Of a stretch of DNA of 64,000 nt, positions 24,319-32,083 are shown one piece after another. Position numbers and translations under genes: made by a program. Source of the DNA: Acuticoccus mangrovi. GTDB taxonomy: Bacteria; Pseudomonadota; Alphaproteobacteria; Rhizobiales; Amorphaceae. How positions within the stretch are numbered: position 1 is the stretch's first letter; the number at the start of each line of letters is the position of its first letter. The stretch is taken from positions 1 through 64,000 of the forward strand of contig NZ_JAEKJA010000013.1 of the NCBI RefSeq assembly GCF_016411865.1, written 5' to 3'. The notes below the pieces were generated by a model, which was not told where the DNA came from, searched no databases, and worked only from the letters and a program-made list of their open reading frames with translations.

Positions 24319-25386
24319 ATGGAGACGCGTCCCACTGGAGCGATCGGGTTGGTGCGGGCGAACGGCTTCGGTCCCCTTCCAAATCTGTTCGAGGAGCGCG
24401 CCGGAGAGGCCGCCTTGTGGCGGATGTTCGAGGGCGCCGGCCTCCCGGCCGATGTGACCGGGCTTCCCGACATCCCGATCCCGTTTCGCTCCATGGTCAA
24501 CATCATCGGGCGATGCGGGCTCTATCTCGATGATCGCACCTTCGGTCTCGACATCGGCGAGCAGATGGCCGGCAAGGCGTTCGGGCGCTGGGGCCAATAT
24601 ACGATCAGCGCCCTCACGCTCGGCACGGCGATCGCACGGCTGTCCACCACCGTGTCGGCGCACCACAACCAGGGGACCGTTCGGCTGGTGCGGGACGAGG
24701 AGCGCCTCATCCTGCGCAACTTCGACCGCCCCGTCGACATCGACAGGCGTCACCACAGCGATCACCTGATCCCCATCCTCCTCGGTTTCTGCCGGATTTA
24801 CCTCGGTGAGGATTGGCTGCCGGAATGGATCGAAGTGGGCTACCCGCACGATCCGGGGGTGCTGCTCCTCGAAGAGCGGCTCGGTGTTCCGGTCCATTGC
24901 GGCAAGCCGGGCGTCGGCGTTCCGCTGGCGGGCGCCGACCTCGCGCAAGTCCGGCTCCTGCCGGACCACGCCCTCAACGGGCCGGTGACCTTTCGCGAGG
25001 TGGTGGCCGACAGCGTGATGCGCGACGCCCCGGAGCCTGCCCGCTCACTGTCCGCGCTGGTGAGCCTGCGCCTCCTCGACGGCCGCTCCGACATCGAGGG
25101 GGCGGCGCAGCTCGCGGGACTGGGCGTACAGACGCTGCAGCGGCGACTGCGCGAAAAGGGCTATTCCTATCGCGAGGTCGTGGACGCGGCGCGGCGCGAG
25201 CGCGCGATCGCGATGCTGTTGGAGACCGATCTCTCGCTCGTTCAGATCGCCGTCGCGCTCGGCTATCAGGAGCATTCCGGCTTCACTCGCGCCTTCAAGC
25301 GCTGGGTTGGCGTTTCTCCGTCGGAGTTCCGCAGCATCTGCGGACGCTCACCACGAACTCCGAGGCTCTCTGACGCAAATTGGTAA
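24319..25386 (+). CDS. AraC family regulator with N-terminal ligand domain
   Basis: A 355-residue AraC-type regulator. Residues about 25-205 match the arabinose-binding-domain subfamily (FEGAGLPADVTGLPDIPIPF, then GLDIGEQMAGKAFGRWG). The double helix-turn-helix occupies about 250-345 (AQLAGLGVQTLQRRLREKGYS, then LVQIAVALGYQEHSGFTRAF). Ligand unknown. The ATG at 24319 has GAGG nine bases ahead. It is bounded by AT-richer patches (24230-24310 and 25387-25480) that stand out from the flanking GC-rich DNA and suggest acquisition. Confidence 0.88.
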   Translation: METRPTGAIGLVRANGFGPLPNLFEERAGEAALWRMFEGAGLPADVTGLPDIPIPFRSMVNIIGRCGLYLDDRTFGLDIGEQMAGKAFGRWGQYTISALTLGTAIARLSTTVSAHHNQGTVRLVRDEERLILRNFDRPVDIDRRHHSDHLIPILLGFCRIYLGEDWLPEWIEVGYPHDPGVLLLEERLGVPVHCGKPGVGVPLAGADLAQVRLLPDHALNGPVTFREVVADSVMRDAPEPARSLSALVSLRLLDGRSDIEGAAQLAGLGVQTLQRRLREKGYSYREVVDAARRERAIAMLLETDLSLVQIAVALGYQEHSGFTRAFKRWVGVSPSEFRSICGRSPRTPRLSDANW

Positions 25387-25612
25387 GTTATGTTCGTTCA
25401 TGTCGCGTAACGTATTGTCTGTTGGGTTTAGAGTTTCAACGATCTATTAAGATAAAGCTAGAGTATGGTGCGTTTAAGCGGAATCACATCGGATCTGCTC
25501 CGTCGAAACGGTGCGGCGACGGTCGTTGCCAGGAGGATCTTCCTCTCCATGGCGACCAACCGCGCGGGCCGCGGCGAGCCGGCGATCTCGATGGGAGGAC
25601 TCTTCCCCCCTC
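25387..25612. other. AT-richer non-coding patch
   Basis: The first hundred bases are clearly lower in GC than the rest of the window. I see no gene. A short open frame from 25465 lacks recognisable content. The patch separates the AraC gene from the protease remnant. Confidence 0.4.
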
Positions 25613-25935
25613 AATATCGACCTGAGCACACCGTCCGCCGACGCCGCCGAGGTGATTCCGCATCTCGGCTCGGCAGGTTGGCTGCGGCCTGACGGCTCGA
25701 TCGATCCAAGCAGCGTCACCGCCATCGTTCATGATGGCGGCCCCCTTTCGCCATCGGCGAGCATAACTGTGTGGTGCTCGTCGGCTGGGATCAGGACCTT
25801 CCCGAAGATGCCCTCTTCACCTGGTCCCAGCACTCCAGGAAACGGGCGGCTCCGGCTGCCCGTTTCCATCTGGCGTTCGCGCGATCGCGCCCGGAGGGGC
25901 GCCCTCTGGGCAATCAGCCACAAGCCCGGACATGA
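25613..25935 (+). pseudogene. Frameshifted remnant of a papain-like (C1) cysteine peptidase
   Basis: Two pieces in different frames read in order like the end of a C1 peptidase domain. The first frame gives WLRPDGSIDPSSVTAIVHDG, resembling the segment before the active-site His. After a shift near 25745, the next frame gives AIGEHNCVVLVGWDQDL, resembling the His-containing GHAVLIVGWDD motif, and ends at TGA 25933-25935. The N-terminal part with the catalytic Cys is missing. The match is short and the active-site His may be the H in GEHN, so the call is tentative. It appears to be debris left beside the AraC gene. Confidence 0.35.
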
Positions 25936-25958
25936 TCGGGGCGTCCGGGCGACGCGCC

Positions 25959-26723
25959 TTAGCGCGGCGCCATGCGGATCGCGCCGTCGAGGCGGATCAC
26001 CTCGCCGTTGAGGAGCGGGTTCTGGACGATCGCCGCCACGAGATCGGCATATTCGGCGGGCTTGCCGAGGCGCTTGGGGAACGGCACCTGCTCCCCGAGC
26101 GAGTTCACCACCTTCTCGCCGAGACCGATCAGGAGCGGCGTCTCGAAGATCCCGGGCGCGATGGTCATCACGCGGATGCCGTATTGGGAGAGGTCGCGCG
26201 CCAGCGGCAGGGTGAGGGCGGCGATGCCGCCCTTCGAGGCGGCGTAGGCGGCCTGCCCGATCTGGCCGTCATAGGCGGCGACGGAGGCGGTGGAGACGAT
26301 CACGCCGCGCTCGCCGTCCTCGGTGACCGGATCAGTCGCCGACATGCCGAGCGCGGAGAGGGCCGAGGCGCGGAAGGAGCCGACGAGGTTCACGTCGATC
26401 ACCTTGGCGAACATGTCGAACGGATGGGCGGCGCCGCGCGACACCGTCTTCGCGACCGGCGCGATACCGGCGCAGTTGACGAGGATGCGCTCCTGTCCGT
26501 GCGCGGCGCGGGCGGCCTCGAAGCCGGCCTTCAGGCTGTCTTCGCTGGTCACGTCCACCTTGGCGTAGACGCCGCCGAGCTCTTCGGCGACGGCCGCGCC
26601 GGCATCGGACATGTCGAAGATCGCGACCTTGGCACCTTCGGCGGCGAGCCGTCGGGCCGTCGCCTCGCCGAGCCCCGAGGCGCCGCCGGTGACGACGGCG
26701 GCGGGCGCGGTGGAGAGTTTCAT
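25959..26723 (-). CDS. SDR family oxidoreductase (3-hydroxyacyl-CoA dehydrogenase type 2-like)
   Basis: A 254-residue classical short-chain dehydrogenase. The cofactor motif VVTGGASGLGEATA is at residues 9-22, an acidic residue (FDMSD) favours NAD, NCAGIAP is near 83, and the catalytic set is Ser in VSTASVAAYDG and Tyr/Lys in YAASKGG. Its overall pattern resembles type 2 3-hydroxyacyl-CoA dehydrogenases of fatty-acid oxidation. It lies 31 bases behind the MBL gene and could be the last gene of the ABC/cNMP/MBL operon or a separate unit. Confidence 0.9.
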   Translation of the reverse strand: MKLSTAPAAVVTGGASGLGEATARRLAAEGAKVAIFDMSDAGAAVAEELGGVYAKVDVTSEDSLKAGFEAARAAHGQERILVNCAGIAPVAKTVSRGAAHPFDMFAKVIDVNLVGSFRASALSALGMSATDPVTEDGERGVIVSTASVAAYDGQIGQAAYAASKGGIAALTLPLARDLSQYGIRVMTIAPGIFETPLLIGLGEKVVNSLGEQVPFPKRLGKPAEYADLVAAIVQNPLLNGEVIRLDGAIRMAPR

Positions 26724-26754
26724 CGGGGGCGCTCCTTGCTATCGCGCAAACGGG

Positions 26755-27642
26755 TCAGCTCACCGTGGAGGCGAGCGCGTTCGAGGTCTCGAGCAGCCGT
26801 CCGCCGCGCAGGGTGAAGGTCTGGCCCTGATAGGCGACGGAGGTGGTCGGCATCCGCCGCCGCGCGTCCTCCAGAAGCCGGTCGAGCTCGTCGTCGGTCC
26901 GGTCGGGATCGTGGTGGAAGAGCACGGGTATCTTGACGCCGGCCCGGGCGGCGAGCGCCAGCGCCTCGCCGGGGGTCGAATGGCCCCAGCCGACGAAGCG
27001 GGGATATTCGCTGTCGAGATACATCGCGTCGTAGATCATCACGTCGGCGCCCTCGACGAGCTCGGCGATGGGATCGTCGATCGCCGGGTTGCCGTGCTCG
27101 TGGTCGGTGATGATGGCGATGGAGGAGCCGGCATGGTCGAAGCGGTAGCCGCAGGCGTTGCCGGGATGGTTGAGCCGCACGGTGCGCACGGTGACGCCGC
27201 AGTCGAGGGTGATGGTCTCGCCGGCCTTGTAGCTGCGGAAGAAGGTGTTGTTGAGCGCCGACGTCGCGACCGGGAAGATCGGCGGACTCATCATCCGCTC
27301 GATGATCTTCTCCAGCGTGCCGCCGGGCGGCACGTGGCCGGCCCACAGGTTCACCTTCACCGTCGGATCGTAGGCGAGGCAGAAGAAGGGCAGGCCGCAG
27401 AGATGGTCCATGTGGGTGTGGGTGAAGAGCACGTCCACCTGGCTGACGCCGCGGCGGGCGAGGGCGCCTCCAGCGGGCCGGATGCCGGAGCCGCAGTCGA
27501 TGAGGATGGTCTTCTCGCCCACCCGCAGCTCGAAGCAGGTCGTCTCGCCGCCGTAGCGCAGGGTGTCGCGGCCGGGCGCCGGGATCGATCCGCGGGCGCC
27601 CCAGATGGTGAGGGACAGCGTATCGGGTGTCTGCTCAACCAT
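26755..27642 (-). CDS. Metallo-beta-lactamase-fold hydrolase
   Basis: A 295-residue MBL-fold protein of the kind starting IWGARGSIPAPG and RYGGETTCFELR, with the metal motif HTHMDH at about residues 75-80 and later ligands in NHPGN, ITDHEHG and FHHDPDR. This subgroup includes phosphodiesterase-like enzymes acting on cyclic phosphates and RNase Z relatives; the true substrate is not known. It overlaps the cyclic-nucleotide-binding gene by eight bases. Together they suggest it could hydrolyse the signal that the neighbour binds, which is inference. There is no signal peptide. Confidence 0.9.
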   Translation of the reverse strand: MVEQTPDTLSLTIWGARGSIPAPGRDTLRYGGETTCFELRVGEKTILIDCGSGIRPAGGALARRGVSQVDVLFTHTHMDHLCGLPFFCLAYDPTVKVNLWAGHVPPGGTLEKIIERMMSPPIFPVATSALNNTFFRSYKAGETITLDCGVTVRTVRLNHPGNACGYRFDHAGSSIAIITDHEHGNPAIDDPIAELVEGADVMIYDAMYLDSEYPRFVGWGHSTPGEALALAARAGVKIPVLFHHDPDRTDDELDRLLEDARRRMPTTSVAYQGQTFTLRGGRLLETSNALASTVS

Positions 27643-28093
27643 CGGCGAGGGCGGCGCGGAGCCGTCCGAATTCGCGTGTGGTGCGCTCGAGGCGATGAGC
27701 GAGGGCGCGCATCACCTCCACCGCCATGTCCGGGAAATTGGTGAGGAGCTTGAAGAAGTGCTCCTTGGAGACGGCGAGCGCCACGAGGTCGGAGGTGGCG
27801 CGGACGGTGGCGGTGCGCGGCACGTCGATCAGAATGGCGATCTCACCGACGATATCGTTCTCTTTGACGGTGGCGACGAGCTGCTCGCCGTTGACGCTCT
27901 GGATCACCACGTCGGCGTTGCCCGCCAGGATGATGTAGGCGGTATCGCCGAAGTCGCCTTCTTCGACGAGATTCTCACCGGCATCGAACCGCACGCGCTC
28001 CGATAGGAAGGCGAGAAGCCTCAGCTTCTGGTCGTCCACATTGCGGAAGAGGGGGATCTTCCGCAGCGCGGCGGCGTCACTCTCCAGACTCAT
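27635..28093 (-). CDS. Stand-alone cyclic-nucleotide-binding domain protein
   Basis: A 152-residue Crp/Fnr-type sensor domain with no DNA-binding part. The beta-roll runs about 15-115: VRFDAGENLVEEGDFGDTAY, the phosphate-binding cassette around NDIVGEIAILIDVPRTATVR (Gly-Glu and Arg), then a C-helix (PDMAVEVMRALAHRLERT). In PKA- or CAP-type domains the cassette holds cAMP or cGMP. Lacking an output domain, it probably acts on a partner protein, most simply the ABC transporter whose gene it overlaps by four bases (ATGA) or the MBL enzyme it overlaps by eight. Confidence 0.9.
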   Translation of the reverse strand: MSLESDAAALRKIPLFRNVDDQKLRLLAFLSERVRFDAGENLVEEGDFGDTAYIILAGNADVVIQSVNGEQLVATVKENDIVGEIAILIDVPRTATVRATSDLVALAVSKEHFFKLLTNFPDMAVEVMRALAHRLERTTREFGRLRAALADG

Positions 28094-30729
28094 GACGCCT
28101 CCTTCTCGAGGGCTTCGACGGCCACGCCGTCGATCGCGATCTGTTGCACGCTATCCCATGGACCTTGAGCGACCAACCTGCCCTCGCGCATCACCGCCAC
28201 CTTGTCGAGCGTTTTGGCGATCTGCGGGTCAGCCGTGCCGACGATCAGCGTGTGCTCGGCGCAGGCGTCCATGATGCGCGTCATCAGCGCCTTGTCGCCG
28301 TCGGCCACCGCGTCGAGGATCAGGACGTCCGGCCGCTTGACGAGCGCGCGCACCAGGCCGATGCGGCGCCGCTGGCTCGCCGAGAGCCGTCCGCCGGCGA
28401 CACCCACCTCGAAGTTGAGCCCGGCGCGGGCGATCGGGTCGCGCAGTCCGAGTTCCTTCACCGTGTCGCGCAGCAGGTTGTCGATGCGCTCGGACGCGCC
28501 GCGACGGTCGACCCGCGGCTTACCGAACAGGATGTTCTCCTCCACCGAGAGGGGCGGGATGTAGCTCGCCTCGTCGAACAGCGCGTAGCGGTCGTTGCCC
28601 TTCAGCGCCTTGTGGACGTACTCGCGGGCGCCGACGATCTTGGCCTCCTGCTCGGCGTCGAGCGTCACGATGCGGTGGCGGCCGGGCACCAGGCGGAAGG
28701 CGAGGCCGACGAAGGCGTCCGCATCCTCCTGCGGCAGCGGCTTCTGCGGCTTGGCGTTGTAGCGGCGCAGGCGCTGCTCGAAGAGCGGGATCTCGTCCGC
28801 GGAGAGGAAGGAGTAGTCGCCGATCAGGCTGGCGTCGGCTCCGGTGTCGGAGAACAGCTCGATCATGGTGGCGGCGACCGAGGCGCCGATGTCGACGAGG
28901 AGGTCGTAGACCTTCGCGGTCTTCAGCGCGTCGCGCACCGTCGGGTCGAACGCCGCCTCCCACACCCGCGAGCCCGGGTCGCTCGGCACGGCGAAGAGGG
29001 TGTTCTCGCCGAGCGTCGCCGAGTTGTTGAGCTCGCCCGAGGTCCACAGCTCGACGAGTCCGGCCCAGCTCTTGTCCTCGGTGGCGCGGCGGACCACCTC
29101 GGCGCGGGCGGTCATGATCTTGTCGGCAAAGCTCTCGGTGAGCTGCTCCTCGAGATGGGCGGCGAGGCCGAGGCGATAGAGGTCGCCCTCGAGCCCCACG
29201 AGCTCGACGAGCTCGATCAGCCGGTCGTCGAGCTCGGACGGGTCGCTGACGCCGGCCCGCTCGTAGTCCTCCCACGGAGCGGAGATGTCGAGCAGCGAGT
29301 TGCCGGTCAGCGTCGCCTCGGCGTAGCGCAGCGAGCTGACGTCGCCCGTGCCGCCGTTCTCGCCGTCCCGGCGCGGCTCGGTTCTGAGGCTGTAGACGAT
29401 GTTGTCGCGGATGGTGTCGTTGAAGATGTAGGGCTCGCTGCCGACGAAGGAGACGTGGCGCGCCACCATCGCGTGGGAGAGCTCGTCGATGCGGTGGCCG
29501 TCGATGGTCACCCGGCCGGCGATCGGCGGGAGGAGGCCGGCGATTGCGAGCAGCAGCTCGCTGCGCCCCGACCCGTCGCGGCCATAGACGGCGAGACGGG
29601 CCTTCGGCTTCACCTCCATCGACACGTCGAGCACCTCCTGCCCGCTGCCGCCGCCGCTGACGGCGAGGGAGGAGAGGGCGATGGTGGGGGTCGTGAGGTT
29701 GATCGCATCCTCGCCGAGGCCGTCGAGGCGGTGCGTCGGCACGGCGTCGTCGACGTCGAAATTCTCCACCACCGTCTGGTACTTCACCGACACGTTGGCG
29801 AGGTTCTGGTACCAGTTCAGCAGCTCCTTCCAGGGCGAGGCGAGGTCCTTGTAGGCGGCAAGCACCGCCACCAGGGCACCGAACGACATCGAGCCGTTGA
29901 TCACCAGCACACCGCCCACCGAATAGAAGAAGAAGGGCGGGAGCTGGTTGAGAAAGTTATTGAGGAATTTAATCATGTACTTGCGACGGAAGATCGCAAG
30001 CCGGATCCGGTAGTTGAGGAACAGGCGGTCCGACAGGTCCGCGAGGTGGTAGCGGGCCGTGTCGTTGGCCTTGATGTCGGTGGCGGCGCTGACGGTCTCG
30101 GCGATGCGGTCGGAGATCACCCGGATGTTCTTGATCCGGTCGCGCGTCAGCATGATGACGCGGCGCTGCAGCTTGGGGATCACGTAGGCCTGCAGCGGAT
30201 AGAGCGACACCGCCGCCGCGCCGAGGAACGGGTCCTGGGCGAAGATGAAGACGATGTAGACGAGCAGCGTGCCGCCCTGGAAGGCGGGCGTGGCGATCGC
30301 CTCGCCGATGAACACGCCGACGTCCTCCACCTCGGCGGTGATCATCGGGATGATCTCGCCGCCCGACACCTTGCGGAAGCGGGTGAGGGGAAAGCGGAGA
30401 ATGTAGTTGTACAGGATGTAGCGCAGGCGGCGAAGCATCCGCTCGCCCGAGACGCCCTTGTAGATGTTCAGGACATATTTAACGCCGTTGTTCAGAACGA
30501 CGAGGCCGAGGAAGATGCCGCAGAGCACGATCAGATAGGGGATCTGCGTCAGCTCGAAACCCATGATCGACTTCGGAAAATCTTTGCCCGAAATGGCATC
30601 GTTGACGATCCACTTCGGCAGTTCTAGCGTCATATAGAGAATCGGGAACGACACCACGGTCATCCCGAGGATGATGATTTGCTGGCGCTTCGAGTACCGC
30701 CAAATAAAGCCGAACAGGGTGCTTTCCAT
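28090..30729 (-). CDS. ABC exporter with split, degenerate nucleotide-binding domain
   Basis: An 879-residue half-transporter-like protein. The membrane domain (about 15-320) has six hydrophobic segments of the type 1 exporter fold. The nucleotide-binding domain starts near 350 but is split: GRDGSGRSE (near 385) stands for Walker A with Arg replacing the key Lys, then VGSEPYIFNDTIRDNIVYS (near 435), then roughly 290 extra residues, then LSVEENILFG (near 726), the signature LSASQRRR (near 781), Walker B VLILDAVAD (near 805, no catalytic Glu) and GTADPQ where the switch His should be. ATP hydrolysis is therefore doubtful or non-standard. It is the first gene of the operon with the cyclic-nucleotide-binding and MBL proteins, and diverges from the glycosyltransferase cluster. 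Confidence 0.85.
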   Translation of the reverse strand: MESTLFGFIWRYSKRQQIIILGMTVVSFPILYMTLELPKWIVNDAISGKDFPKSIMGFELTQIPYLIVLCGIFLGLVVLNNGVKYVLNIYKGVSGERMLRRLRYILYNYILRFPLTRFRKVSGGEIIPMITAEVEDVGVFIGEAIATPAFQGGTLLVYIVFIFAQDPFLGAAAVSLYPLQAYVIPKLQRRVIMLTRDRIKNIRVISDRIAETVSAATDIKANDTARYHLADLSDRLFLNYRIRLAIFRRKYMIKFLNNFLNQLPPFFFYSVGGVLVINGSMSFGALVAVLAAYKDLASPWKELLNWYQNLANVSVKYQTVVENFDVDDAVPTHRLDGLGEDAINLTTPTIALSSLAVSGGGSGQEVLDVSMEVKPKARLAVYGRDGSGRSELLLAIAGLLPPIAGRVTIDGHRIDELSHAMVARHVSFVGSEPYIFNDTIRDNIVYSLRTEPRRDGENGGTGDVSSLRYAEATLTGNSLLDISAPWEDYERAGVSDPSELDDRLIELVELVGLEGDLYRLGLAAHLEEQLTESFADKIMTARAEVVRRATEDKSWAGLVELWTSGELNNSATLGENTLFAVPSDPGSRVWEAAFDPTVRDALKTAKVYDLLVDIGASVAATMIELFSDTGADASLIGDYSFLSADEIPLFEQRLRRYNAKPQKPLPQEDADAFVGLAFRLVPGRHRIVTLDAEQEAKIVGAREYVHKALKGNDRYALFDEASYIPPLSVEENILFGKPRVDRRGASERIDNLLRDTVKELGLRDPIARAGLNFEVGVAGGRLSASQRRRIGLVRALVKRPDVLILDAVADGDKALMTRIMDACAEHTLIVGTADPQIAKTLDKVAVMREGRLVAQGPWDSVQQIAIDGVAVEALEKEAS

Positions 30730-30819
30730 CGTGGCCGGACGTTAGCATCAGCCAACGGCCGGGGGAACGTTTATCTCCGGTTGTTGCGCCCTTGCGCTGC
30801 GTGTCGCATAGCTGTTGAG

Positions 30820-30834
30820 TTAGCGCGGCGCTAA
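30820..30834. promoter_or_regulatory. Palindromic candidate operator between the ABC and glycosyltransferase operons
   Basis: TTAGCGC-G-GCGCTAA is a perfect 7-bp inverted repeat around one base. It lies 35 bases before the glycosyltransferase start and 91 before the ABC start, well placed to control both directions. The regulator is unknown. Confidence 0.4.
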
Positions 30835-30868
30835 TTTCGGTGCGCGCAGGCTTCCGGATGGCTGAACT

Positions 30869-32083
30869 ATGCCGACCGAACATCCGCGGATCCTGATCTA
30901 CTCGCACGATTCGTTCGGGCTGGGTCACTTGCGCCGCTGCCGCGCCATCGCTCATTCGATGGTGGCGGCCATGCCACGCCTGTCGGTGATCATCCTGTCG
31001 GGATCGCCGATCATCGGCAGCTTCGACTTTCGTCCGCGGGTCGACTTCGTGCGCGTCCCCGGCGTGATCAAGCTGCGCGACGGGGCCTACTCGCCCCATT
31101 CGCTGCGGCTCGACATCGAGCACATGCTGAAGTTGCGCGCCTCGATCATCGAGCACACGGCCGACGTGTTCGACCCCGACATCTTCCTCGTCGACAAGGA
31201 GCCGCTCGGCCTGCGTGGCGAGGTGGAGGACACGCTCAACATGCTGAAGCGGCGCGGCACGCGTCTCGTCCTCGGGCTGCGCGACGTGATGGACGACCCC
31301 GCGAGCCTCGCCGACGAGTGGGACCGCAAGCACGCCGTGCGCGCGCTCGAGGAGATCTACGACGACATCTGGGTCTACGGAAAGCAGGCCGTGCACGACC
31401 CGCTCGAAGGCATCGCCGTGTCGGAGAAGGTGCGCGACAAGATGCTGTTCACCGGCTACCTCCGCCGCGAGATCCCCGATAGCGACGACCACGCCGAGGA
31501 GAACCCCTTCGGCGACGAGCCCTTCATCCTCGTGACCCCGGGCGGCGGCGGCGACGGGATGGAGCTCGTCGACTGGGTGCTGAAGGCCTACGAGGCGCAC
31601 GAGCGGCCGCTGTTCCCCGCGCTCATCGTGCTCGGTCCCTTCATGCCGCCGGACGCGCAGGCGCGCTTCAAGGCGCGGGCCGAGGCGCTGCGCCACGTGC
31701 ATCTCATCCGCTTCACCCCGGTGATCGAGCGCCTGATGGCCCAGGCGACGGCGATCGTCGGCATGGGCGGCTACAATATCTTCTGTGAGATCCTGTCCTT
31801 CGACAAACCGACCCTGCTCGTGCCGCGCATCGTGCCGCGGCGCGAGCAGGCGATCCGGGCGGCGAAGGCCGAGGCGGCGGGACTCCTCACGTCGCTTCCC
31901 ATCGATTCCTACCCGGATGTCGAGATGATGATCGAGGCACTTGCCAACCTGCCGGACCAGCGGCGCCCGTCCGCCGCGGGGTTCACCGAGCTCCTGTCGG
32001 GGCTCGACACCATCAACCACCGGGCGGCGGAGATCCTGCAGGCGCCGCGCCGGGCGGCCCCGGCCCTGACGCTCGTGCGCTGA
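30869..32083 (+). CDS. MurG-like (GT-B fold) glycosyltransferase
   Basis: A 404-residue GT-B protein resembling the MurG / UDP-GlcNAc-dependent group annotated as predicted glycosyltransferase. The N-terminal domain opens ILIYSHDSFGLGHLRRCRAI (Gly-His acceptor loop). The C-terminal domain has ILVTPGGGGDGMELVDWVL near residue 220 and the nucleotide-sugar loop GMGGYNIFCEILSFDKPTLL near 295. There is no membrane segment. It is first of four overlapping glycosyltransferase genes and shares one base with the next (TGATG). Donor and acceptor are unknown. Confidence 0.85.
   Translation: MPTEHPRILIYSHDSFGLGHLRRCRAIAHSMVAAMPRLSVIILSGSPIIGSFDFRPRVDFVRVPGVIKLRDGAYSPHSLRLDIEHMLKLRASIIEHTADVFDPDIFLVDKEPLGLRGEVEDTLNMLKRRGTRLVLGLRDVMDDPASLADEWDRKHAVRALEEIYDDIWVYGKQAVHDPLEGIAVSEKVRDKMLFTGYLRREIPDSDDHAEENPFGDEPFILVTPGGGGDGMELVDWVLKAYEAHERPLFPALIVLGPFMPPDAQARFKARAEALRHVHLIRFTPVIERLMAQATAIVGMGGYNIFCEILSFDKPTLLVPRIVPRREQAIRAAKAEAAGLLTSLPIDSYPDVEMMIEALANLPDQRRPSAAGFTELLSGLDTINHRAAEILQAPRRAAPALTLVR

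Noticed and set aside
28144-30627. Plus-strand open frame of 827 codons opposite the ABC gene
   Set aside because: Shadow of the ABC gene; no ribosome site, domain or sensible composition.
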